Origin: Polynucleobacter sp. MWH-Aus1W21
Lineage (GTDB): Bacteria > Pseudomonadota > Gammaproteobacteria > Burkholderiales > Burkholderiaceae
Assembly (NCBI RefSeq): GCF_018687275.1
Contig: NZ_CP061287.1
Coordinates: 1,860,001 to 1,924,000 of the forward strand
Length of the DNA stretch: 64,000 bases
Direction of reading: 5' to 3'
A program made the position numbers and the translations under genes. Numbering within the stretch: position 1 is the stretch's first letter; every line of letters starts with the position of its first letter. Shown here piece by piece: positions 29,080-37,397 of this stretch. Below the pieces are notes generated by a model. The model was not told where the DNA came from. It was given only the letters and a program-made list of their open reading frames with translations, and did not search any database.

Positions 29080-30078
29080 ATGAAAAATGCAATTACCAAC
29101 AAACAGCGTCGCCTAATGCTACATGGTTGCCTTGCAACAACATTAGCTACTTACTTAAGCGCCAGCTTTTCTCAATCAACTTGGCCACAAAAACCTATTC
29201 GCTTTATTGTGCCATTTGTCCCCGGGGGAACATCCGATATCGTTGCGCGTACGGTTGGTCAAGAACTTTCTCGTCAACTACCTTATCCAGTCATATTGGA
29301 AAATAAAGCTGGTGGTGGCGGTGTCCCAGCTATGCAAGAAGTTGCGAAATCTGCGCCAGATGGTTACACCATGATCCTGGGGCATGTTGGATCCATGGCG
29401 GTGAATCCCTACATCTTTTCAAATACAGGATATGACGTTAATAAAGACTTTGCTCCAGTCACCCTGCTTGCTACAGTGCCCAGCTTATTTGTTGTAAATC
29501 CAGAATTGCCAGTTGAAAATCTCAAGGAACTCATAGCCTATGCCAAGAACAATCCTGGTAAATTAAATTACGGCTCTGCAGGCAACGCCAGCGCGGGACA
29601 TCTCGCTATGGAATACCTTAAGCTGACTACCGGAATGGATATCACCCACATTCCTTACAAGGGAACCGGACCTGCATTAACCGATCTTCTGGCGGGCAGG
29701 ATTCAAGTTTTTTCTGCTGGCACCCCCGCCCTATTGCAATACATTCGCTCAGGCAAGCTAAGGGCAATTGCAGTTGGTACACCCCAAAGAATTGCTTCTT
29801 TGCCAAACGTTCCAACTGTTGCGGAATCGGGCTATAAGGGATTTGAATCTGTTCAATGGTATGGAATCCTAGTTCCAGCAAAAACTCCCAAGAACATCAT
29901 TAAACGCATTCAGGAGGAATCCTATAAGGCTCTCAGAACACCGGCAGTAGCAGAACGATTTGCAAGCGAAGATGCTGTTATAGGTGGAGGTCCCCCAGCG
30001 GAATTTGCTGCCTTAATAGCCCAACAACAACGCATTTGGAAAGAAGTTGTCTTAAAGGCTAATATTCGCGCCGATTGA
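29080..30078 (+). CDS. Bug-family tripartite tricarboxylate transporter substrate-binding protein
   Basis: A 332-residue periplasmic receptor with an N-terminal signal (about 1-32, cleavage near SASFSQS). Family segments are WPQKPIRFIVPFVPGGTSDI, the GKLNYGSAGNASAGHLAMEY segment, HIPYKGTGPALTDLLAGRI and FESVQWYGILVPAKTP. These receptors, expanded in betaproteobacteria, bind carboxylates and other small anions; many have no adjacent TctAB, as here. Ligand unknown. Confidence 0.93.
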   Translation: MKNAITNKQRRLMLHGCLATTLATYLSASFSQSTWPQKPIRFIVPFVPGGTSDIVARTVGQELSRQLPYPVILENKAGGGGVPAMQEVAKSAPDGYTMILGHVGSMAVNPYIFSNTGYDVNKDFAPVTLLATVPSLFVVNPELPVENLKELIAYAKNNPGKLNYGSAGNASAGHLAMEYLKLTTGMDITHIPYKGTGPALTDLLAGRIQVFSAGTPALLQYIRSGKLRAIAVGTPQRIASLPNVPTVAESGYKGFESVQWYGILVPAKTPKNIIKRIQEESYKALRTPAVAERFASEDAVIGGGPPAEFAALIAQQQRIWKEVVLKANIRAD

Positions 30079-30094
30079 GCGCCTGCATAAGAAA

Positions 30095-30121
30095 AGGGCT
30101 AGAAGATTCTCTTCTAGCCCT
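30095..30121. terminator. bidirectional hairpin between the Bug gene and tRNA-Met
   Basis: A perfect 12-bp inverted repeat (AGGGCTAGAAGA / TCTTCTAGCCCT) with a 3-nt loop, placed 17 bp after the Bug stop and 6 bp past the tRNA CCA end. Both convergent transcripts could use it. T-tracts are weak on either side. Confidence 0.65.
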
Positions 30122-30126
30122 ATATT

Positions 30127-30203
30127 TGGTGGCGAATCAGGGATTTGAACCCCGGACCTGCGGATTATGATTCCGTCGCTCTAACCAGCTGAGCTAATTC
30201 GCC
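30127..30203 (-). tRNA. tRNA-Met (anticodon CAU)
   Basis: The reverse strand folds as a cloverleaf. The acceptor stem GGCGAAT / ATTCGCC is perfect, the D arm is GCTC...GAGC, the anticodon loop is ATCATAA with CAT, the T arm has GGTTCAAAT, and the CCA end is encoded. CAU could also be the lysidine-modified Ile2 tRNA, but the overall sequence looks like elongator Met. The integrative island starts on its 5' side, whereas tRNA-targeting elements usually use the 3' end. Confidence 0.9.
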
Positions 30204-30324
30204 GAACTCGGTATTTTAGCGTAATTTAGCCTAGAGAGCTATTTCAAGCCGTCTAAATTCTTCTTCCCATGAAAAACGGTGTTTTTACGGTAAATACGCG
30301 GTACACACCTTGTCTACAAAAATT

Positions 30325-30339
30325 GTCGTTTTAAACGAC
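30325..30339. repeat. island palindrome copy 1
   Basis: GTCGTTTTAAACGAC: 7-bp arms around one base. It lies 3 bp past the stop of the leftward gene ending at 30343 and about 120 bp from the tRNA 5' end. Confidence 0.9.
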
Positions 30340-30342
30340 GGG

Positions 30343-30786
30343 TCAGGACGCAGAGATTTTTGTTTTATCTTCAGGTTTGTACTGGGTGCCACACTGCTCA
30401 CATGATTTAAGGCTATTTCTCCAAATCGGTCCTTGCTGCTCAGATCCACACTTCTGACAAATCATCTTCCAGCCCTTTGTGATGCTCTTGATCTTATATT
30501 TGGCAAAGATTATGAGGTTTGCAACAAGCGATAACTGTTGGGCATGCTCATATGAGCCCCAAGGGGAGCTGATTTGTCCGCCATTCTTATTTTGATTAAT
30601 CCAATAATTTCTAGTTAATTTGCTAGTGTCATCAGACTCCTGAGCAAGGATATTTGTGGAATAAACGATTGTGTATTCCTTATTTGTATCCTCAAGCTCA
30701 ATTTCTAAGTCTTTATTACTTAGATACTGCTCAACTTGCTTTCTGATTACATCGGAATTTTCAGAAGTCATGTAGCAATCCCACAC
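30343..30786 (-). CDS. hypothetical protein with C-terminal zinc ribbon
   Basis: A 147-residue protein of unknown function. The C-terminal quarter has two CxxC pairs, MICQKCGSEQQGP and KSCEQCGTQYK, which should bind one zinc. The rest is charged and shows no known domain. The start overlaps the 3' end of the exonuclease gene by 19 bp, so translation is probably coupled and the two products may work together. A perfect island palindrome follows its stop. Confidence 0.65.
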   Translation of the reverse strand: MWDCYMTSENSDVIRKQVEQYLSNKDLEIELEDTNKEYTIVYSTNILAQESDDTSKLTRNYWINQNKNGGQISSPWGSYEHAQQLSLVANLIIFAKYKIKSITKGWKMICQKCGSEQQGPIWRNSLKSCEQCGTQYKPEDKTKISAS

Positions 30787-31661
30787 ATTTTTATAAAGTC
30801 ATTTTCAGTAAGAATTTCAATCTTAACCCCTTCTGCGATTAGTTCTTCAGCCTTTCGTTGCTTAGTACTTTTATCGTGCCCTGCAAGAGTTGTTAAGTCT
30901 TGAATTCCCACCACCAAGTAATTAGTCTTCTTTGTTACGCTTGAGCCAATCTTAAATCCAAACTGACTAGCATGAGTTGCTGCCCCATCCCTAGTCATTG
31001 TCACCAGCGCACCTGTGAAAACAATTATCTTGCCAAAAAATATACCCTCTTCTTTTGGTAGATAGTCTGATGCTTTAAAGCCATGATGAAATGGATGTGG
31101 ATTTTCTATCTGATACTTAATTCCCCGTAATAAAACTTCTTTAGTTATTAAACAATCAGCGATAGCTCGATGAGCTCCCTCCACAGAAACATTGAGTTGT
31201 TGCGCGACTGTAGACAGCTTATGATTTTCCAATTCCGGGAAAGCTCTTCTTGCTAAAGCCAAGACATCCTTTAATGGACGATGTTCTTCTGTATGGTTAT
31301 TTAAAAATTTACTATCAAACCCTGCGTTATACGCCCATATCTGCAAGTCGCCAGCAAACTGAAAGAAAGCCTCTACAGCCTCTGGATTGCTGGGCGCACC
31401 TTCAAGCATTTCATCAGTAATTCCAGTTAGCTCAACGATAAAAGGATCCAACCTGTCGGGCTCCACATCACTATCTTCAATATCCTCATCTTCATCGTCA
31501 AAGAATCCGTAGACATCATCAGGCTTTGTAAGAGTCTGAAATTGATCTATTACTTCGCCAGTATCGAGATCTACTTTAATTGCTCCAATTTCAATAATTT
31601 GATCTCTACCACTATCTAAGCCAGTAGTTTCTAGATCAACAATGATTGCGTAATTTGCCAT
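30768..31661 (-). CDS. DEDDh 3'-5' exonuclease fused to a BRCT domain
   Basis: A 297-residue protein. The DnaQ-type exonuclease domain (about 1-180) has the first acidic motif as Asp9-x-Glu11 in IVDLETTGLD, a second Asp in YNAGFDSKFL, and HRAIADC as the last His/Asp motif. The C-terminal domain (about 205-292) has the BRCT pattern: GKIIVFTGAL, SVTKKTNYLVVG, KQRKAEELIAEGVKI. Similar fusions are seen in phage, plasmid and DNA-repair contexts. It likely processes DNA ends or nicks, perhaps guided by the BRCT. It is divergent from the integrase at 31754. Confidence 0.85.
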   Translation of the reverse strand: MANYAIIVDLETTGLDSGRDQIIEIGAIKVDLDTGEVIDQFQTLTKPDDVYGFFDDEDEDIEDSDVEPDRLDPFIVELTGITDEMLEGAPSNPEAVEAFFQFAGDLQIWAYNAGFDSKFLNNHTEEHRPLKDVLALARRAFPELENHKLSTVAQQLNVSVEGAHRAIADCLITKEVLLRGIKYQIENPHPFHHGFKASDYLPKEEGIFFGKIIVFTGALVTMTRDGAATHASQFGFKIGSSVTKKTNYLVVGIQDLTTLAGHDKSTKQRKAEELIAEGVKIEILTENDFIKMCGIAT

Positions 31662-31753
31662 TCTTGAACTTTACTATAGGGCTAGAAAAAACAAAATCGG
31701 TCTTGCCCAACCCTGCACACCGAAATTAAGCTATGTTTTTCAGCTAGAGAAAC

Positions 31754-33025
31754 ATGCCTAAAGAAACTGAGCTGCTCACCCTTTTCTTTCAAAGCACCCC
31801 CACCACTGAAAAATCCCCTCAGCTCAAATACCTAGAAAACCTAGCCACTGGCAAGCTAGTACATATGAGGGATGGCAACATCACTCTTTATAAGCGTGAA
31901 CGAAGCAAACAGTGGCAAATGCGCTTTAGGCTATTTGATAAGAAGTGGCACAGAGTCAGCACTGGCTACGAAGATCTCGAATACGCCAAGAAGAAAGCTG
32001 GCGACATATACGATAGAGCCCGCTTTATGGAAGAGCTGGGATTACCGCCGCTTAATAAACGCTTTGATTCAGCCGCAGAAGCAACTAAGGTAGAGCTACA
32101 AAGCGACCTGGATAACGGGGTGGGTAAAAAGATCTATGTAGATTACATATCAGTAATCGACAACTATCTAATCCCGTTCTTTGGTAAGAAGCACCTGACT
32201 AGCATCAGCCATCAAGATATTGCGGAATATGAAGTTTGGCGTAGCGAGAAGATGAAACGCAAACTCATGCAATCCACAATGATGACTCACTTCTCCGCTT
32301 ACAACAGAGTATTTGATTTAGCAATTAAAAGGGGTTGGCTCAGCGATAAGCATCCAGTTCCAAGGCTGGGCACTAAGGGCGAAAAGAGTAAGCCAAGACC
32401 TGCTTTCACAAGAAAGGAAATTGACTACTTATTAGAGTTTCTAAAAACATGGAGTGAAGGAGGCAAAACCGAGGAAGCGCATAACGGAAGACTACTTCTA
32501 AGAGATTACATAGAAGTACTCCTAGCTACAGGAATGCGTCATGGCACAGAAGCATTCAATATTCAATGGCGACACTTAGAGTGGCATACAGACAAGAGCA
32601 TTAGATACCTACGAATATGGGTAAGTGGAAAAACGGGCCCACGCTGGCTTATAGCAAGGCATGAGGCAGTTCCAGTAATAGAGCGCCTAAAACAACGCTT
32701 TAAGGAATGGGATCATTTAACGCTTGATCAATTACTGGAAGAAAAGCGTGAAGAATTCTTATGGCGCCATCCCAATGGTGAACGCCCATATGACTTTGTT
32801 AGTAGTTTTAAATGGCTGATGAAAGACTCAGGGCTATTGCTTTCTACAACTGGTGCTAAGCGCACTTTGTACAGCTTTAGACACACCTACGCTACGTTTA
32901 GCTTAGTTGAATGGGGCATGGATATTCACACGCTAGCAAAGCAAATGGGCACGTCTGTACAAATGCTAGAACGCTTTTATAGCAAGCTCACAGCCACATT
33001 AGCTGCGGAGAAGTTGGCGGGTTAA
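31754..33025 (+). CDS. tyrosine recombinase / integrase 1
   Basis: A 423-residue site-specific recombinase. The N-terminal half includes an arm/core-binding region with WQMRFRLFDKKWHRVSTG; the catalytic half has Arg262 in ATGMRHGTEAFN, the beta-hairpin Lys in SGKTGPRWL, LYSFRHTYATFSL, and nucleophile Tyr409 in ERFYSKL. It faces into the island. The second integrase, at the other end in opposite orientation, has the same length and closely similar catalytic motifs. A perfect palindrome lies 6 bp after its stop. Confidence 0.93.
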   Translation: MPKETELLTLFFQSTPTTEKSPQLKYLENLATGKLVHMRDGNITLYKRERSKQWQMRFRLFDKKWHRVSTGYEDLEYAKKKAGDIYDRARFMEELGLPPLNKRFDSAAEATKVELQSDLDNGVGKKIYVDYISVIDNYLIPFFGKKHLTSISHQDIAEYEVWRSEKMKRKLMQSTMMTHFSAYNRVFDLAIKRGWLSDKHPVPRLGTKGEKSKPRPAFTRKEIDYLLEFLKTWSEGGKTEEAHNGRLLLRDYIEVLLATGMRHGTEAFNIQWRHLEWHTDKSIRYLRIWVSGKTGPRWLIARHEAVPVIERLKQRFKEWDHLTLDQLLEEKREEFLWRHPNGERPYDFVSSFKWLMKDSGLLLSTTGAKRTLYSFRHTYATFSLVEWGMDIHTLAKQMGTSVQMLERFYSKLTATLAAEKLAG

Positions 33026-33031
33026 AGATTT

Positions 33032-33046
33032 GTCGTTTTAAACGAC
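33032..33046. repeat. island palindrome copy 2
   Basis: GTCGTTTTAAACGAC between integrase 1 (stop 6 bp before) and the small reading frame starting at 33057 (10 bp after), an operator-like position. Confidence 0.9.
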
Positions 33047-33056
33047 TGCTAAACAT

Positions 33057-33389
33057 ATGAAACCTAGAAAACTTAAAACTACTTCGGTTGACTCACGCTG
33101 GTCTTGCTATGAGAGATTTGATCAAAGCCTACAAGACGCCATTAACAGTAACGAGAAAATACTGAGTATTGGGTACTTGAGCTATACCTGTGAGCACAAA
33201 ACACATAAGCCCCTTAGTCATTCGCGCATCACCTGTAAAGCAATACATAGAAATCAAGGGTGCTCGTTATTGATTAAATTAACCAGAGTTTTAAATACAA
33301 ACTCTGGCCTACGTAAACAACAGAAATTCAATAGGCATGAGAAGAGAATCACAACAAAGTGGATGCCAAGATTAAAGACTCGGTATTGA
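33057..33389 (+). CDS. hypothetical protein, doubtful
   Basis: A 110-residue basic frame, rich in Lys, Arg and Thr, with three Cys. No Shine-Dalgarno sequence precedes the ATG and I recognise no family. The stretch between integrase 1 and the next leftward gene is otherwise empty, so it is listed as possible only. The palindrome 10 bp upstream is the one positional hint that something here is controlled. Confidence 0.3.
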   Translation: MKPRKLKTTSVDSRWSCYERFDQSLQDAINSNEKILSIGYLSYTCEHKTHKPLSHSRITCKAIHRNQGCSLLIKLTRVLNTNSGLRKQQKFNRHEKRITTKWMPRLKTRY

Positions 33390-33469
33390 TTTACGCATTA
33401 CCTGTCAACCAGAAAATCTGTCAACCGTTAAAAACCATATCCCACAGATCAAACCGCGATTTTGAATCA

Positions 33470-33844
33470 TTAGAGCGGTTTGGGTGTCTCGCCTTTTAAG
33501 TAAGCCTGAAACATTCTTTGCTCTTCTGGCGATCTCGTAGTGATGGTAGGTTGTGCTTTTAGCTTTGATGGAGCAATCGTTTTATATTGGGGTGCTGGCT
33601 TAGTTACAGTAGGCGGCGCTGGCCTTGCTTGCTGAGGTATTGGACTGGGCGTCGGCCTTTGCGGCAATTTCACTGCTTTGGGCTTTGGGGCTTTCGGAGC
33701 TTTGGCTTTGGGTTTGCTTGCTTCTGCCGCCTTTTGTTTAGCCTGGGCACTAGCTTGTTGGCTAATAGCACTCCAAGTGTTATTCATAATGATTCGCAGT
33801 AGCCCTAGTTGATCTTCTGCATTGGCAATTTCGTACATTCTCAT
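33470..33844 (-). CDS. hypothetical Pro/Ala/Lys-rich protein
   Basis: A 124-residue protein. The first 35 residues could form an amphipathic helix (NAEDQLGLLRIIMNNTWSAI); the rest is low-complexity Lys-Ala-Pro sequence with repeats like PKAKAPKAPKPKA, probably disordered and possibly DNA- or RNA-binding by charge. The start is well supported by an AAAGGAGAAACGT leader. Similar leaders precede the genes starting at 34539 and 35549. Function unknown. Confidence 0.65.
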   Translation of the reverse strand: MRMYEIANAEDQLGLLRIIMNNTWSAISQQASAQAKQKAAEASKPKAKAPKAPKPKAVKLPQRPTPSPIPQQARPAPPTVTKPAPQYKTIAPSKLKAQPTITTRSPEEQRMFQAYLKGETPKPL

Positions 33845-33901
33845 ACGTTTCTCCTTTCCTTATATTTAGCGGGAACGTACGAGAAACTAGGGAATCGATA
33901 A

Positions 33902-34045
33902 CTAAACCTCCATGGGCAAATGTACGATGTTCTCCACCCCATATTGCCCAATCAGTAAAAAGTAAGCGTCTTGCGAGCTACTTGCCATGATTCTTGTTTT
34001 GACGACGTAGCCATTAGCCCGTACGTAGGCTTCAAAAGTTTTCAT
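33902..34045 (-). CDS. small hypothetical protein (47 aa)
   Basis: A short frame beginning MKTFEAYVRANGYVV and ending in a TAG at 33902. Its pattern (a beta-strand start, a middle helix SSSQDAYFLLIGQYG, then a short strand) resembles small plasmid and phage proteins with a KTYxVxVxANG start that I have seen as unnamed entries. It lies between two well-supported leftward genes in the same direction, 56 bp after the DUF6641-like gene. Ribosome-binding sequence is weak. Function unknown. Confidence 0.5.
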   Translation of the reverse strand: MKTFEAYVRANGYVVKTRIMASSSQDAYFLLIGQYGVENIVHLPMEV

Positions 34046-34101
34046 TTAATCAATCCAAAGAAAAAGTGCTAACACTATGATTAGCATTAGCACTTGGTTA
34101 C

Positions 34102-34539
34102 TCACTTACCAAACCCTGCACGTACAGCGCCGCTAGCTTGCTCAATTTGTGTATCGAGCTCTCCGGCTTCTACTGCCCCCTTCACAATCTCAAGGGCTTT
34201 AATCAGCTCATCAGCACTAGCAACCTCTACAGCAGACTTGCCTTTAGCAAATTCAATAACGCGACTTCCATAGCGGATGTTTAAGCAAACCTTGCCATCA
34301 TTAGCAACAAACCACCAGGGACGTACCCGCTTTTGATGCTCAATTGTTTTACGAGAACCATCAGCGTCTTTAATGCTTTTATATTTCTTAACGCTGTAAG
34401 TGCCACCTTCCTTTTGGGCTTTAGCTAATTGGATTTGCTCCCAGACTTTGTTGCCTAACTTATGACGGCGATGAAGGATGGGTGGAATTGCTGTTGGTTT
34501 TTTAGAATTAACCAACTTCAAACTATTAAGTGCGCTCAT
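34102..34539 (-). CDS. DUF6641-like protein
   Basis: A 145-residue protein starting MSALNSLKLVNSKKP. I moved the start to 34539 because AAAGGAGAAAACG directly precedes that ATG; the longer reading from 34566 has no such site. The order of segments (PPILHRRHKLGNKVWEQI, RVRPWWFVANDGKVCLNIRYG, ELAxGKSAVEVA-like core, AGELDTQIEQASGAVRAGF) is that of a family I recall as DUF6641, common on plasmids and integrative elements. Role unknown. Confidence 0.7.
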   Translation of the reverse strand: MSALNSLKLVNSKKPTAIPPILHRRHKLGNKVWEQIQLAKAQKEGGTYSVKKYKSIKDADGSRKTIEHQKRVRPWWFVANDGKVCLNIRYGSRVIEFAKGKSAVEVASADELIKALEIVKGAVEAGELDTQIEQASGAVRAGFGK

Positions 34540-34566
34540 CGTTTTCTCCTTTGTATGAATGGGCAC

Positions 34567-35548
34567 ACTTAATTTATTGTCGGCCTTTTTGAAAGAGCAA
34601 CCTCTTTATGCCAAAAGCCACATGAACCTAATAATCACATTCATTTCTACTCTTCTTTTATTAGGTTTAACTAAATAACTTTATAAATTACTACTGAAAC
34701 AAGGGCAGTGACACCCAGTCGTTATGTCACCCTAAAGCTGGACTTAGAGTCGCAGTCATGGAAATTCTGGGCAGTAGCAGAGACTTAGTATCACTATCCT
34801 TTACAGGACGTCATTAGAGTTGCTTACTAATTGATACAAGAATATTTCAGCACAAAGATTAAATGAATCACGAGCAAGCCCTGCTTACACAGCAACTTGC
34901 GAACAAGACATTGGTAGCCACTTAATGCTGATGTCATTGTTGCGTTTTACGGCCGCACATAAAAGGAGACAGCAAAACCGCCCTTACCCAATTGGGTTGT
35001 GCCCTAAGTGGTGTAGTAAAGAACTCAGAGAAAGTCCTTTTCCTTATTTCTTCTCTATAACTGAGCCTGTTGCTTAAGGCTCAGTGTAGGTTGAATCTAG
35101 AGAAAGCCAATACAAACAATTTAAGAAGAAAGAAATGTGATGAGCGACAAGCGAAATCACAAGCGAGTGTTAGCTCGCTTACTACTAAGGGGGGTATAGG
35201 TAGAAAATCACCACCCGAAAAGCTTCAGCTACCTATTAATTTTTCGTAGCCCAGAAATTTAATAGCTGTAGACCCATTCAGGGTAAATCCTTCGTTTAAG
35301 CGATGATTAGAAGCTTTCGCTTACTTGGGTAGCAGAACCCGAAATCAAACAGCTTGTAGGGCTTATAAATACTTCATGAAATATCGTGGCGAAAATGCCA
35401 CGAAAACATAATCTAATTAATAAAAGATTATGAAATCAGCTAAGTCTTTGAATTGTGGAAGGTTCTTTCTTAGCCATTTTCGGTTGCTCTCACCAAACAT
35501 AAGAAAACATACTGTAGCTCTGTATTTATTACATTTCAGGGAGAACGT
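34567..35548. other. gene-poor stretch with clustered hairpins
   Basis: Nearly 1 kb with no convincing reading frame on either strand, ending at the short recombinase gene. It contains at least five inverted repeats: 34702-34733 (GTGACA/TGTCAC core with extra pairs), 35060-35085 (ACTGAGCC/GGCTCAGT), 35161-35180 (AAGCGAG/CTCGCTT), 35384-35403 (TCGTGGC/GCCACGA) and 35407-35432 (CATAATCT/AGATTATG). Candidates are a structured RNA, a replication or transfer origin, or a recombination site. None can be assigned. Confidence 0.5.
35384..35432. repeat. two back-to-back perfect hairpins upstream of the short recombinase
   Basis: TCGTGGC-6 nt-GCCACGA is followed 3 bp later by CATAATCT-10 nt-AGATTATG, 117 bp before the recombinase start. 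Position suits recombinase target sites or an RNA fold. Confidence 0.6.
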
Positions 35549-36115
35549 ATGTCACAAGCTAGAGTTTTAAATCCACAAGAACTACGCAGAGTTTTAGATC
35601 ACGTCGCTACACGTAGGCACAGCGCACGTAATCGCGCTATGTTGCTACTTACACACTACGCGGGTATGCGAGTAGGTGAAGTTGCCGCACTACGTATAAA
35701 CGACGTTTTAAACAGCGACAACACAATTAAGGATGAAGTACGCTTAATGCCCGAGCAAACCAAGGGAAAGCATGCCCGTACTGTTTACTTAAATGAACGT
35801 ATGCGCAAGGAAATTAGCCAGTATTTGCGAGTATTACGCATTAGAGATGCCAGCAAGCCTTTGTTCTACACACAGAAACAAGCAGGTTTCTCAGCTAACT
35901 CCCTAGCCCAGTACTTCTTTTACCTATATCGCAACGTAGGCTTAGATGGTGCGAGTAGTCATAGCGGAAGACGTAGCTTTCTAACTGGCCTTGCCAATAA
36001 AGGTACAGCTATCCATATATTGAAGAGCCTAGCTGGACATAGAAACATCAGTACTACTGCTAGCTATCTATATTCAAGCCCAACACAGCTTAAAGCCGCT
36101 GTGGAGCTTGTTTAA
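35549..36115 (+). CDS. short tyrosine recombinase (catalytic domain only, FimB/XerD-like size)
   Basis: A 188-residue recombinase that lacks the N-terminal core-binding domain of ordinary integrases. Catalytic residues are in place: Arg in YAGMRVGEVAALR, Lys in QTKGKHARTV, SHSGRRSF, the AGHRNISTTASYLY segment with the late His and nucleophile Tyr. Size and layout match FimB/FimE-type invertases, though the sequence itself looks XerD-like. It is preceded by GGGAGAACGT before the ATG. It could resolve or invert something inside the island; two perfect hairpins lie just upstream. Confidence 0.88.
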   Translation: MSQARVLNPQELRRVLDHVATRRHSARNRAMLLLTHYAGMRVGEVAALRINDVLNSDNTIKDEVRLMPEQTKGKHARTVYLNERMRKEISQYLRVLRIRDASKPLFYTQKQAGFSANSLAQYFFYLYRNVGLDGASSHSGRRSFLTGLANKGTAIHILKSLAGHRNISTTASYLYSSPTQLKAAVELV

Positions 36116-36454
36116 CTATTTCGCTATGTTGGTGACAACTTCGCCAACATAGTCTTGCTTTACTTCTGCTGAGACTAGCTGTACCAGCAACTTAATGCCC
36201 TTTTCCGATGGAAGCTTATGCCCAAACCAACAACAATAAACTTCCACTCTCTTTTTTCCAACCTTACCCAAGGGTAACTTCACAGAAGGCGCAAGAACAA
36301 AAGTTCCGCTGACTTCAGCATTTCTATACATCGCATTAACAACTTTGATTACTCTGTCGGCTTTTACAGTTTTAAAGTTCCTTTCGGTTGCTGTAGAAGA
36401 TAAGTCGGGACATTTTGCATCATTCCAAGCTGGTGCTTTTAGATAGAAATCCAT
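36116..36454 (-). CDS. hypothetical protein
   Basis: A 112-residue protein of unknown function beginning MDFYLKAPAWNDAKCPDL. Mixed strand/helix composition, no membrane segment and no motif I can name; one Cys-Cys pair in VEVYCCWFG. It abuts the convergent recombinase gene with no gap, and a perfect island palindrome lies 44 bp upstream of its start. It is probably in one transcription unit with the 247-residue gene above it. Confidence 0.6.
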   Translation of the reverse strand: MDFYLKAPAWNDAKCPDLSSTATERNFKTVKADRVIKVVNAMYRNAEVSGTFVLAPSVKLPLGKVGKKRVEVYCCWFGHKLPSEKGIKLLVQLVSAEVKQDYVGEVVTNIAK

Positions 36455-36498
36455 AATTTCTCCACGCTTAGTTTAAGTTTTAACAGGATATCAAATTT

Positions 36499-36513
36499 GT
36501 CGTTTAAAACGAC
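36499..36513. repeat. island palindrome copy 3
   Basis: GTCGTTTAAAACGAC, the same palindrome with A at the centre. It lies 1 bp after the stop of the 247-residue gene and 44 bp upstream of the 112-residue gene. Confidence 0.9.
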
Positions 36514-36514
36514 A

Positions 36515-37258
36515 CTATTTACTCAACGGAAACTTACCCAATCCGGCATTGGCAATCATCTTCTCTGCGTTAGTGATATATCGCTTTACGCTTGCGCCCA
36601 TGACATTTCTATAAACCTGTCGCTCGTTCATGCTCATGTTATCCGTTGTCATTGCGGAGGGTACCAAACGCATACTTTGCCCAATCTTCCAATAAGGAAC
36701 TTTGGGAATTTGTCCTTTGTGCTTTAGATATTCATCGTAAACAGCTAAAGTAGTTTCTAGATTTCTAATAGTGTAATTTTTAGCAAGCGGGTACTTAGCA
36801 GAGCTTTCTTCGAATGTTTTGTACTGACGCCCTCTTTTAATTGTGTGTCTCTTGTTTAACAACGCATTAAATCGACTCTGTAAATATCTTTTACTAGATG
36901 TCAGCGGCATAGCCACTACAAGGACTTTATCGTCAGTCCACGATTTATTCCACTGTGCCTTATCTGTCAACTCCATTAGCACCATATCACCACCTTCCGA
37001 TACATGCTTTTCAGAAAATAGCTCGACTCCTTTTTCCTTCCACCACTTCTTGAAGTTATCTTCTCGCACATCCCCAAAATCTTTATAGAGTTTTGCGTAC
37101 TTGCCCTTGCCGCCATTCTCACAGCACTTTAAGTAATCCTCATTACGGCGCAAATAAACCCACCACCAGTAATAAGGGCTTCTGGTTTGAAGCGATATTT
37201 TTGCGGGCTTATTTTTAGTTCCGAAATTAGGAGCGTCGGCGAGAAATCTTACTTTCAT
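36515..37258 (-). CDS. hypothetical protein, phage/plasmid-type
   Basis: A 247-residue soluble protein rich in aromatic and basic residues. The N-terminal segment SPYYWWWVYLRRNEDYLKCC followed by DFGDVREDNFKKWW looks like an unnamed family I associate with plasmids and prophages, and the C-terminal half is helical and basic, suggesting nucleic-acid binding. No catalytic motif identified. It is divergent from the 262-residue gene across about 140 bp. Confidence 0.6.
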   Translation of the reverse strand: MKVRFLADAPNFGTKNKPAKISLQTRSPYYWWWVYLRRNEDYLKCCENGGKGKYAKLYKDFGDVREDNFKKWWKEKGVELFSEKHVSEGGDMVLMELTDKAQWNKSWTDDKVLVVAMPLTSSKRYLQSRFNALLNKRHTIKRGRQYKTFEESSAKYPLAKNYTIRNLETTLAVYDEYLKHKGQIPKVPYWKIGQSMRLVPSAMTTDNMSMNERQVYRNVMGASVKRYITNAEKMIANAGLGKFPLSK

Positions 37259-37397
37259 TTTCTTAACTTTTAAATAGCAGGATGTCTATTAGTGTATCAG
37301 AAAAAGTGCTATGTAGCCTTAGTATCTATCTCATGGCAAGCGGTTAAATTCTTAACAAGCAACCATACTTTTAATACACATAGAAAGAGAGTTAATC

